Source: Halanaerobiales bacterium
GTDB taxonomy: Bacteria > Bacillota > Halanaerobiia > Halanaerobiales > JADQBU01
Assembly (NCBI GenBank): GCA_016278435.1
Contig: JADQBU010000140.1
Location: 1 to 5,723, forward strand
Length of the DNA stretch: 5,723 nucleotides
Direction of reading: 5' to 3'
Shown piece by piece: positions 1 through 5,723 of the stretch (within the stretch, counting starts at the first letter, position 1; every line of letters starts with the position of its first letter). The notes below the pieces were generated by a model. That model ran no database searches and was not told the origin of the DNA. It saw nothing but the letters and a program-made list of their open reading frames with translations. The translations under genes and the position numbers were made by a program.

Positions 1-758
1 CCTGGCCTGTAAGTTTCTGGCACTATCTAAATCAGGTAATCCGCGGTGATCTGGGTAAATCTATCTTCCGGGATCTACCTGTACTGGAGATGGTGGTACA
101 GGTTCTGCCGCATACTCTGGCTCTGACGATCTGTGGGATGGGGATAGCTGTCTTTTTCGGAATCATCATCGGTTTACTTGCTGCAAATTATGAAAATACA
201 TTTATTGATAAGTTTCTAACTCTACTTTCCTTTATTACTGCCTCTACACCAACATATGTTGCCGGTTGTATTCTGTTGATTATTTTTGCGGTTAAGTTTA
301 ACATTTTGCCGGTAATGGGGACCGGTGAAGGGATAGGGGGTTATCTACTGCATTTGATTGGACCTTCTCTGGCTCTATCGGTGGGCTGGACCGGATATAT
401 TGCCCGTTTAACCAGGAGTTCTATGCTGGAGACACTTGGTGACGACTTTATTGCTACTGCTAAATCATTTGGACTGCCCAGGTTCTATATAATCTATAAA
501 TATGCCCTGAAAAAAGCGATAAAACCGATTATTGCAGTTGTCGGTCTCGGGGTAGGCCGTCTACTGGGAGGAGCTATCTTTGTTGAAGTTATCTTTACCA
601 GACCTGGTATTGGTAGACTAACAGTTGATGCTATTTTCGAAAGGGACCTACCTCTGGTACGGGGTGGAGTTCTGATAGCAGCTGTATTATTTGTGGTAGC
701 TAATCTACTGGCCGATATATCATATGCTATCTTTGATCCCCGGATACAGCAGGAATAG
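1..758 (+). CDS. dppB: Peptide ABC transporter permease, DppB/OppB type (5'-truncated by window edge)
   Basis: Inner-membrane channel subunit of a binding-protein-dependent importer for di/oligopeptides or a related substrate. The frame is open from base 3 to the TAG at 756-758, giving 251 residues. The DppB family is usually 305-340 residues, so roughly the first 60-80 (first membrane segment and the start of the external loop) lie left of the window. Fragment residues 14-18 (RGDLG) and 26-39 (PV...LPHTLA) are the family landmarks just before the permease domain. About five hydrophobic segments follow, near residues 38-62, 76-99, 116-136, 174-197 and 222-244. The cytoplasmic EAA-type coupling loop that contacts the ATPase is at about 148-175 (DFIATAKSFGLPR...). 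FTRPGIGRL (198-206) and the C-terminal FDPRI (244-248) are also typical. The ATG at 90 is internal (fragment Met30), not the start. It is the first gene in view of a four-gene transporter operon, 15 bases before dppC. Dpp rather than Opp is a family-level label; the substrate is unknown. Confidence 0.9.
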   Translation, partial: WPVSFWHYLNQVIRGDLGKSIFRDLPVLEMVVQVLPHTLALTICGMGIAVFFGIIIGLLAANYENTFIDKFLTLLSFITASTPTYVAGCILLIIFAVKFNILPVMGTGEGIGGYLLHLIGPSLALSVGWTGYIARLTRSSMLETLGDDFIATAKSFGLPRFYIIYKYALKKAIKPIIAVVGLGVGRLLGGAIFVEVIFTRPGIGRLTVDAIFERDLPLVRGGVLIAAVLFVVANLLADISYAIFDPRIQQE

Positions 759-773
759 GAAGGGAGGAAGAGA

Positions 774-1661
774 ATGTTTAATACCCAGCGTTTCTTTCGT
801 TTCAAGAAAAAAATTAATCGGATAACCAGGGTTATGAAACGGGATTTCAAGACCTATCTGGGGGGAGGAATTATTCTGTTGATTTTACTTTCAGCTGCTT
901 TTGCTCCCTGGATTGCTCCTCATGATCCCTATGAAACCGATGTTATCAATAGATTACAGTCACCCAGCTGGCAGAACCCCTTTGGTACAGACAGTCTGGG
1001 TCGTGATATTTTAAGCAGGATAATCTATGCTGCCCGGCCGGCTGTTTATGTATCTTTCGGCGGCTTATCTATTTCCGTTGTCGTCGGCTTAATTCTGGGA
1101 ATGGTTGCAGCATATTCTGGTGGTTTTTTAGATAATATAATTTTATTTTTCTTTGATGTAATCAGAGCTTTTCCACCCATGATTCTGATTCTGGTACTGG
1201 TGGCTATTGTGGGGCCCTCCCTGGTCAGTGTAATTATCATTCTGGGAGTGACGATTATGCCCCGTTATGGGCGGGTGGTCAGGGCAGAAACCCTTTCCGA
1301 AAAAGAGGAAGACTTTGTAGAGGTAGCCCGTTCTCTGGGAGCAGGAAGAGCCAGGATTCTATTTAAACATATTTTCCCGAACATCTTTGCCTCTGTTCTG
1401 GTACTGGGGGGTATGGATATGGCTTCCATGATTATGTGGGAGGCCGGGCTTTCTTTCCTGGGACTGGGTGTACAGCCTCCAAATACAAGCTGGGGTGTGA
1501 TGCTCAAACAGGCTTATCAATATATACAGACCGAACCCTATATGATATTATGGCCGGCACTGGCTATATCACTGACTATGCTGGGTTATTCACTCTTTGC
1601 TGAGAGCCTGCGAATCGCCCTTAACCCCCGGGCAAGTAAAGAGGTGGAAACAAATGGCTGA
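774..1661 (+). CDS. dppC: Peptide ABC transporter permease, DppC/OppC type
   Basis: Second membrane subunit of the importer, expected to pair with the DppB-type protein. It has 295 residues, normal for the family (about 280-310). A basic cytoplasmic N-terminus (residues 1-28, many Lys/Arg) precedes a first membrane segment at about 30-49, as in the OppC N-terminal domain. The family motif FGTDSLGRD is at 70-78. The transport domain follows with hydrophobic segments near 91-115, 121-147, 149-163, 205-230 and 256-277. The EAA-type coupling loop is at about 180-203 (DFVEVARSLGAGR...HIFPN), and the characteristic FLGLGVQPPNTSWG at 228-241. The start at ATG 774 is supported by AGGGAGG at 761-767 with a 6-base spacer. 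The next in-frame ATG, at 834 (Met21), has a much weaker site. The stop codon overlaps the start region of dppD by 8 bases, implying translational coupling. The last turn reads LNPR where LDPR is common; this is minor. Confidence 0.95.
   Translation: MFNTQRFFRFKKKINRITRVMKRDFKTYLGGGIILLILLSAAFAPWIAPHDPYETDVINRLQSPSWQNPFGTDSLGRDILSRIIYAARPAVYVSFGGLSISVVVGLILGMVAAYSGGFLDNIILFFFDVIRAFPPMILILVLVAIVGPSLVSVIIILGVTIMPRYGRVVRAETLSEKEEDFVEVARSLGAGRARILFKHIFPNIFASVLVLGGMDMASMIMWEAGLSFLGLGVQPPNTSWGVMLKQAYQYIQTEPYMILWPALAISLTMLGYSLFAESLRIALNPRASKEVETNG
1641..1647 (+). promoter_or_regulatory. Ribosome binding site that fixes the dppD start
   Basis: GAGGTGG lies 6 bases before the ATG at 1654, inside the end of dppC. 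It favours 1654 over the upstream in-frame TTG at 1597, which would add 19 residues unlike any DppD N-terminus. Confidence 0.75.
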
Positions 1662-2667
1662 TAAAGCTGATAAGATACTGGAAATAAGGGACCTGGTAGT
1701 AGAATATTCAACCCGGAGGGGTTATGCCCGGGCTATCAATGGAGCCAGCTTTAGTCTGGAAAAGGGTGAGATTTTCGGCCTGGTGGGAGAGTCTGGATGT
1801 GGTAAGTCTACCCTGGGAAAATCTATTTTAAGATTGCTACCGAAATCAGCGCGGATTAAAGAGGGAGATATTATCTTCAAAGGGGATAAGATTTTGTCCT
1901 GGCCGGAAAACAAGATAAACCGGGAGATCAGGGGCAAGGAGATTTCGATGGTTATTCAGAACCCACAAAATGCCTTAAATCCGGTCTTTACGGTCGGTAC
2001 CCAGATACTTGATGTTCTTTATTTTAAAAGTGGCAAGAAGAAAAGAAGGGCACAGTTAAAGGGAAGGGCTATTGAAATCCTGAAAAAAATGGGGTTATCT
2101 GACCCTGAATACCGGTTAAATGAATACCCCCATCAGTTCAGTGGAGGTATGAAACAGAGAGTTATGCTGGCCATGGCCTTTATCTCCAATCCTTCTCTTC
2201 TGATTGCTGATGAACCGACAACTGCTCTTGATGTTACGGTTGAAGCCCAGATTCTGGAGCTACTGAAAGGTCTTGTTGCTGACTTCGGCACTTCAATACT
2301 GTATATAACCCATGACCTGGGGGTAGTCTCGGAAATAACAGACCGGATTGCGGTCATGTATGCCGGACACCTGGTTGAGGTTGCTCCAACTGAGGAACTA
2401 TTTAATAACCCTCTCCATCCATACACAAAAGGGCTTTTAAGGTGTCTGCCGGGAGTTGAAACCGGGGAGATTTTACCGACTATACCGGGCCAGGTGCCAG
2501 ATATCAATAATCCGCCTTCTGGCTGCAAATTTAATCCCCGCTGCCAGCAGGTTATGTCTGAGTGCAGACAGGATATTCCCCTGTTACAACTAAAAAGTCA
2601 GGGACATCATGTTTCCTGTTTTGCAGTCAGCTGTCAGGAAGGAGAAGGTAATCATGGCTCTGGTTAA
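1654..2667 (+). CDS. dppD: Peptide ABC transporter ATP-binding protein, DppD/OppD type
   Basis: Cytoplasmic ATPase that powers the permease pair, expected to work as a heterodimer with the DppF-type protein downstream. The product is 337 residues, normal for the family. In order: Walker A GESGCGKST at 45-53, Q-loop Gln102 (IQNPQNALNP), signature FSGGMKQR at 162-169 (the usual DppD/OppD variant of LSGGQ), Walker B LLIADEP at 182-188 with catalytic Glu187, D-loop ALD at 191-193 and switch His220 (THDLGVV). The C-terminal oligopeptide-specific extension starts near 241 and contains the HPYT motif (255-258). It also has four cysteines at 291, 297, 304 and 322, the pattern tied to a [4Fe-4S] cluster in this family; Cys327 is extra. 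The start at 1654 gives MADKADKILEIRDLVVEY, with the expected first beta strand, and is backed by a good ribosome site. It overlaps dppC by 8 bases and dppF by 14. Confidence 0.95.
   Translation: MADKADKILEIRDLVVEYSTRRGYARAINGASFSLEKGEIFGLVGESGCGKSTLGKSILRLLPKSARIKEGDIIFKGDKILSWPENKINREIRGKEISMVIQNPQNALNPVFTVGTQILDVLYFKSGKKKRRAQLKGRAIEILKKMGLSDPEYRLNEYPHQFSGGMKQRVMLAMAFISNPSLLIADEPTTALDVTVEAQILELLKGLVADFGTSILYITHDLGVVSEITDRIAVMYAGHLVEVAPTEELFNNPLHPYTKGLLRCLPGVETGEILPTIPGQVPDINNPPSGCKFNPRCQQVMSECRQDIPLLQLKSQGHHVSCFAVSCQEGEGNHGSG
2639..2644 (+). promoter_or_regulatory. Ribosome binding site that fixes the dppF start
   Basis: AAGGAG lies 9 bases before the ATG at 2654, within the last codons of dppD. 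The longer in-frame ATG at 2609 would add 15 residues with no family likeness and a 59-base overlap, so 2654 is preferred. Confidence 0.75.
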
Positions 2668-3649
2668 AGTAGAAAATTTAAAAACCTATTTTAGTAAAAA
2701 TGATGATATCTTTCACAGCCTGCTGGGAAAAGGTCCCCAGATTGTAAAAGCGGTGGATAATGTCAGTTTCTCAATAGAAAAAGAGGACACTTTTGCCCTG
2801 GTAGGGGAGAGCGGCTGTGGCAAAACAACGGTAGCCCGTTCCCTGCTGCGTCTGGTAGAACTTACTGCTGGACAGATCTATTTTGACGGGAAAAATATTA
2901 ATGATTTACACGGCAGGGAACTGAAGGAATTTAGATCCCGGGCTCAGATGATTTTACAGGACCCCCGTTCTTCCCTTAATCCGCGCATGATTGCTGAGGA
3001 GATTGTCTCAGAACCTCTTTATATTCACGGGCGGGTAAAGGATGAGATGGAGATGTTGGAAGAGGTCTGGCACCTGCTGGAGGTTGTCGGTCTTTCCAAA
3101 CAGCATGCCGAGATGTTTCCCCATGAATTGAGCGGTGGCCAGGCCCGGCGAGTGGGAATTGCCAGGGCCTTGACCTTGCAGCCGGAGTTTATTGTCTGTG
3201 ATGAACCCACAGCTGGTCTTGATGTTTCAATTATGGCAGCTGTGTTAAATTTAATGCGTGAATTACAGGAAAAATATAAGCTGACATTTCTCTGGATCTC
3301 ACATAATCTACATGTGGTTAAGCATATCAGTAATAAGGTAGGAGTCATGTATCTGGGGAAAATAGTAGAGCATGGTGGCGTAGATGATCTCTTCAGTCAT
3401 CCCCTTCATCCCTACACAGAGGCTCTCTTTTCTTCAATTCCCCAGGTTAATAAAAAGGGGAAATACCAGCAGAGGGTGGTTCTGGAAGGGGAAGTTCCCA
3501 GCCCGATTAATCCACCCCGTGGTTGTAGTTTTAACCCGCGCTGTCGTTATGTTTTGCAGAAATGCCGGGAAGAGGAGCCTGAGTTATGCCAGATAGATAA
3601 GGGTCATTTTGTTGCCTGTCATAATTATAAAGAGGTTAAGGGAGATTAA
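2654..3649 (+). CDS. dppF: Peptide ABC transporter ATP-binding protein, DppF/OppF type
   Basis: Second cytoplasmic ATPase of the importer, 331 residues from ATG 2654, a normal length. In order: a DppF-style N-terminus with an insert before the first core strand (FSKNDDIFHSLLGKGPQIVKA, about 13-33), Walker A GESGCGKTT at 51-59, Q-loop Gln102 (LQDPRSSLNPR), signature LSGGQ at 159-163, Walker B FIVCDEP at 179-185 with catalytic Glu184, D-loop at 187-190 and switch His217. The C-terminal extension has HPYTEAL (252-258) and cysteines at 291, 297, 304 and 322, the same spacing as the upstream ATPase, plus Cys312. Three motif details differ from the commonest DppF form: QARRVGIARA after the signature (usually QRQR), AGLD in the D-loop (usually SALD) and His-Asn-Leu at the switch (usually His-Asp-Leu). 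All catalytic residues are kept, so it should be active. It is the last gene of the transporter block, 86 bases before hutU. Confidence 0.95.
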   Translation: MALVKVENLKTYFSKNDDIFHSLLGKGPQIVKAVDNVSFSIEKEDTFALVGESGCGKTTVARSLLRLVELTAGQIYFDGKNINDLHGRELKEFRSRAQMILQDPRSSLNPRMIAEEIVSEPLYIHGRVKDEMEMLEEVWHLLEVVGLSKQHAEMFPHELSGGQARRVGIARALTLQPEFIVCDEPTAGLDVSIMAAVLNLMRELQEKYKLTFLWISHNLHVVKHISNKVGVMYLGKIVEHGGVDDLFSHPLHPYTEALFSSIPQVNKKGKYQQRVVLEGEVPSPINPPRGCSFNPRCRYVLQKCREEEPELCQIDKGHFVACHNYKEVKGD

Positions 3650-3653
3650 GAAT

Positions 3654-3677
3654 ATGAGTAGTTGGAAGAAACTGTGA
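3654..3677 (+). other. Seven-codon mini-ORF after dppF (possible leader peptide or gene remnant)
   Basis: ATG at 3654 reads MSSWKKL and stops at TGA 3675-3677. It has a good ribosome site, AAGGGAG at 3638-3644, 9 bases upstream and overlapping the end of dppF. A second tiny frame (13 codons plus stop) begins at the ATG of 3677-3679, overlapping the TGA by one base. There is no recognisable product. It could be a chance frame, the stub of a decayed downstream operon gene, or a leader peptide for hutU. The sequence alone cannot decide. Confidence 0.15.
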
Positions 3678-3686
3678 TGTTATTTT

Positions 3687-3715
3687 TTGACTGTTATATT
3701 AATAATAAACATAAT
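3687..3715 (+). promoter_or_regulatory. Candidate sigma-70/sigma-A promoter for hutU
   Basis: TTGACT at 3687-3692 (5 of 6 matches to the -35 consensus) is followed after exactly 17 bases by CATAAT at 3710-3715 (5 of 6 to the -10 consensus), in the A/T-rich gap. Transcription would start near 3722, leaving only about 14 bases before the hutU ATG, so the Shine-Dalgarno sequence would sit at the very 5' end of the message. That is unusually short, and A/T-rich spacers produce such matches by chance. hutU may also be read through from the transporter operon, because no clear terminator separates them. Confidence 0.4.
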
Positions 3716-3721
3716 TAATTT

Positions 3722-3727
3722 AGGGGG
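3722..3727 (+). promoter_or_regulatory. Ribosome binding site of hutU
   Basis: AGGGGG lies 8 bases before the ATG at 3736 in otherwise A/T-rich surroundings. It supports this start over the in-frame ATG at 3763 (Met10), which has no comparable site. Confidence 0.7.
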
Positions 3728-3735
3728 TTTATTCC

Positions 3736-5723
3736 ATGAATAATATTGATATTTCTCATGCTATGCGGATTAAATTACCGGAGGAGCTGCCATCCCGGTC
3801 CGAATTCCGGGAGGGTATCCGCCGGGCCCCGAAAAGGGAATTGAATCTTGATAAAAGAGAGATTAAGCTGGCATTGAAGAATGCCCTGCGTTATATACCG
3901 GAGAGTCTACATGAAGAGCTGGCACCGGAGTTTATGGAAGAGTTGATGACCAGAGGACGTATTTACGGTTACCGCTACCGTCCTGCTGGAGAGATCAAGG
4001 CTAAACCGGTCGAAGAGTATGAGGGAAATACGATTGAGGGTAAGGCATTCCAGTTAATGATCGATAATAATCTGGATTATGATGTTGCCCTCTACCCCTA
4101 TGAACTGGTCACTTACGGGGAGTCGGGGCAGGTTTGCCAGAACTGGATGCAGTACAGATTAATCAAGCAATATCTACAGATTATGACCGAGGATCAGACC
4201 CTGGTTGTACAGTCCGGTCATCCTCTGGGTCTCTTTCCTTCACGTCCGGAAAGCCCACGGGTTATTTCGACCAATGCCCTGATGGTGGGGATGTTTGATA
4301 ATGAGGAACAGTTTAACAAAGCAGCAGCCCTGGGAGTAGCCAACTACGGGCAGATGACGGCAGGAGGCTGGATGTATATCGGACCACAGGGAATCGTCCA
4401 CGGGACCTATATTACCCTGCTCAATGCCGGACGTCTTTTTCTCGGAATCCCGGAAGATAAGGATCTAAGCGGACATCTCTATGTAACTTCAGGGCTGGGT
4501 GGTATGAGTGGGGCCCAGGCCAAGGCGATAGAGATAGCCGGTGGAATCGGAGTCATAGCCGAAGTAGATAAATCCAGGATCGAAACCAGACATGAACAGG
4601 GCTGGGTCAGCAGGGTTTCAGATGATCTGGACCAGATTTTCGACTGGGTTGAGGAATACAGGAAAAAGGGAGAAGCCATATCCATTGCTTACCACGGGAA
4701 TATTGTCGAGCTCCTACATTATATCAAGGATAATAATATTGAGGTTGAACTACTTTCTGATCAGACCTCCTGCCATACGCCTTATTCAGGTGGTTACTCT
4801 CCGGTAGGTTATACCTTCAAAGAAGCCCGGGAACTGCTGAGTGATGACCCGGGTAAATACAGGCAAGAGGTGGACCGCAGCCTGGAAAAACACTTTTATC
4901 TGATCAAAGAACTGGTAGAGCGGGGAGCCTATTTCTGGGACTATGGGAACAGTTTCATGAAAGCTGTCTTTGATGCCGGGGTCAAGGAGATTGCTAAAAA
5001 CGGCAGGAATACAGATCAAGGCTTTATCTTCCCCTCATATGTGGAGGATATCATGGGTCCCATCTGTTTCGATTACGGGTATGGTCCCTTCCGCTGGGTC
5101 TGTTTGAGTGGAAGGGATGAAGACCTGCAAAAGACAGATCAAATGGCCATGGCCTGCATTGATCCCGAACGCCGGTCCCAGGATCGTGATAATTACAACT
5201 GGATCAAGGATGCAGAGGAAAATAATCTGGTAGTTGGCTCCAAAGCCCGTATCCTTTATGCTGATGGACCGGGAAGGGTTGAAATTGCCCTCAAATTCAA
5301 TGAAATGGTCCGGAATGGAGAGATTGGGCCGGTTATGCTGGGGCGGGATCATCATGATACCGGTGGTACGGATTCACCCTACCGGGAGACAGCCAATATC
5401 AGGGACGGAAGCAATATCATGGCTGAGATGTCTATCCACTGTTTTGCCGGAAATGCTGCCCGCGGTATGAGCATGGTTGTGGAGAGCAATGGTGGGGGAG
5501 TTGGCATCGGTAAAGCCTTCAATGGTGGGTTCGGACTTGTTCTCGATGGTAGTAAAAGGGTAGACCAGGTGATTAAATCTGCCCTGGACTGGGATGTTAA
5601 TGGTGGAATAGCCCGCCGGGCCTGGGCCCGGAATGAACACGCTGTAGAGACGGCAGCTGAATGGAACCGGGTCAAGGGAGGAGCCGGTCATATCACTCTG
5701 CCCTACCAGGTGGAGAAAAATCT
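3736..5723 (+). CDS. hutU: Urocanate hydratase (urocanase), long form, 3'-truncated by window edge
   Basis: Cytosolic enzyme converting urocanate plus water to 4-imidazolone-5-propanoate, the second step of histidine degradation, using tightly bound NAD+ as an electrophile (family knowledge). The frame runs 662 codons without a stop to the right edge. Long-form family members are about 660-680 residues, so only about 10-20 are missing. Landmarks: QVCQNWMQYRL (132-142), QSGHPLGLF (159-167), YGQMTAGGWMYIGPQGIVHGT (204-224), the NAD-binding glycine loop SGLGGMSGAQ (252-261), SDQTSCH (341-347), FPSYVEDIMGP (432-442), YGPFRW (449-454), GRDHHDTGGTDSPYRET (536-552) and NGGGVGIGKAFNGGFG (584-599). 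This order matches an N-terminal domain, a Rossmann-type core and a C-terminal urocanase domain. The short Pseudomonas/Bacillus form is about 555 residues; this protein resembles the longer animal/anaerobe branch. The position I align with Cys410 of P. putida carries Leu507 (KARILY). The start is set by AGGGGG 8 bases upstream. Other hut genes are not in view. Confidence 0.96.
   Translation, partial: MNNIDISHAMRIKLPEELPSRSEFREGIRRAPKRELNLDKREIKLALKNALRYIPESLHEELAPEFMEELMTRGRIYGYRYRPAGEIKAKPVEEYEGNTIEGKAFQLMIDNNLDYDVALYPYELVTYGESGQVCQNWMQYRLIKQYLQIMTEDQTLVVQSGHPLGLFPSRPESPRVISTNALMVGMFDNEEQFNKAAALGVANYGQMTAGGWMYIGPQGIVHGTYITLLNAGRLFLGIPEDKDLSGHLYVTSGLGGMSGAQAKAIEIAGGIGVIAEVDKSRIETRHEQGWVSRVSDDLDQIFDWVEEYRKKGEAISIAYHGNIVELLHYIKDNNIEVELLSDQTSCHTPYSGGYSPVGYTFKEARELLSDDPGKYRQEVDRSLEKHFYLIKELVERGAYFWDYGNSFMKAVFDAGVKEIAKNGRNTDQGFIFPSYVEDIMGPICFDYGYGPFRWVCLSGRDEDLQKTDQMAMACIDPERRSQDRDNYNWIKDAEENNLVVGSKARILYADGPGRVEIALKFNEMVRNGEIGPVMLGRDHHDTGGTDSPYRETANIRDGSNIMAEMSIHCFAGNAARGMSMVVESNGGGVGIGKAFNGGFGLVLDGSKRVDQVIKSALDWDVNGGIARRAWARNEHAVETAAEWNRVKGGAGHITLPYQVEKN

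Noticed and set aside
90..92. ATG at 90 as the start of the first permease gene
   Set aside because: The frame is open to base 3 upstream and encodes the conserved stretch containing RGDLG that belongs before this Met in DppB proteins, so the gene is cut by the window edge.
494..850. Antisense open frame of 118 codons across dppB/dppC
   Set aside because: It lies opposite well-conserved permease codons, has low-complexity Arg/Thr/Ser-rich content, and has no ribosome site or family likeness; it is a shadow of the sense genes.
2133..2528. Antisense open frame of 131 codons within dppD
   Set aside because: It is fully contained opposite the conserved ATPase domain and has no recognisable motif; shadow frame.
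3677..3700. T-run at 3683-3688 as an intrinsic terminator after dppF
   Set aside because: No G/C-rich inverted repeat precedes the T-run; ACTGT at 3671-3675 and 3690-3694 is a direct, not inverted, repeat.
5065..5067. Cys444 of urocanase as the equivalent of catalytic Cys410
   Set aside because: It first looked plausible because it lies next to YGPFRW, but the short-form Cys410 belongs to the later PARICW segment, which aligns with KARILY at 503-508.
4479..5691. Several frames on both strands inside hutU (for example 4592-4807, 5234-5470, 5035-5355, 5374-5691)
   Set aside because: All sit within an uninterrupted, well-conserved urocanase frame; their translations are shadows with no independent start signals.
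1..5723. Search for CRISPR arrays, insertion-sequence ends, tRNA/rRNA, toxin-antitoxin or defence genes
   Set aside because: No repeat arrays, terminal inverted repeats, transposase motifs or RNA-gene signatures were seen; almost all bases are accounted for by five metabolic/transport genes.

Overview
The window is a single-direction, all-plus-strand stretch of bacterial chromosome carrying two functional blocks. Composition is moderate in the genes (about 40-50% G+C by eye). There is a very A/T-rich 86-base gap between the blocks. Strong purine-rich Shine-Dalgarno sites, free use of ATA, AGA and AGG codons, and a long-form urocanase are compatible with a low-to-mid G+C anaerobic fermenter, for example a Halanaerobiales/Clostridia-type Firmicute or a Fusobacterium-like organism. 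That assignment is inference from style only; no phylogenetic marker is present.

Block 1 (1-3649) is a tightly packed peptide-transporter operon of the Dpp/Opp family (peptide/nickel importer class). It holds the C-terminal three quarters of a DppB-type permease (cut by the left edge), a complete DppC-type permease, and two ATPases of DppD and DppF type. The dppB-dppC gap is 15 bases, dppC and dppD overlap by 8 bases, and dppD and dppF overlap by 14 bases, so translational coupling is likely. The best starts of the two ATPase genes (1654 and 2654) lie inside longer open frames and are fixed by Shine-Dalgarno sites and by family N-termini. The two permeases would form the membrane channel and the two ATPases the motor. 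No substrate-binding protein is in view; by the usual gene order it would lie upstream of the window. Both ATPases carry the four-cysteine C-terminal motif associated with an iron-sulfur cluster in this family.

Between the blocks (3650-3735) is an A/T-rich spacer. It has no convincing terminator, a possible sigma-70-type promoter (TTGACT, 17 bases, CATAAT), and a 7-codon mini-ORF with a good ribosome site.

Block 2 (3736 to the right edge) is urocanate hydratase, hutU, of the long (about 670-residue) form shared by many anaerobes and animals. It is complete except for roughly the last 10-20 residues. HutU performs the second step of histidine breakdown. Its placement directly after a peptide importer, in the same orientation and with no clear terminator between, suggests that imported peptides may feed histidine fermentation, but the transporter's substrate cannot be read from the sequence.

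No mobile element, CRISPR array, tRNA/rRNA or clearly novel system was found. The window is mostly ordinary metabolism. The points worth a second look are the Fe-S cysteine motifs, the variant DppF motifs, the Leu at the position of the short-form urocanase cysteine, the inter-block spacer, and the transporter-hutU pairing.
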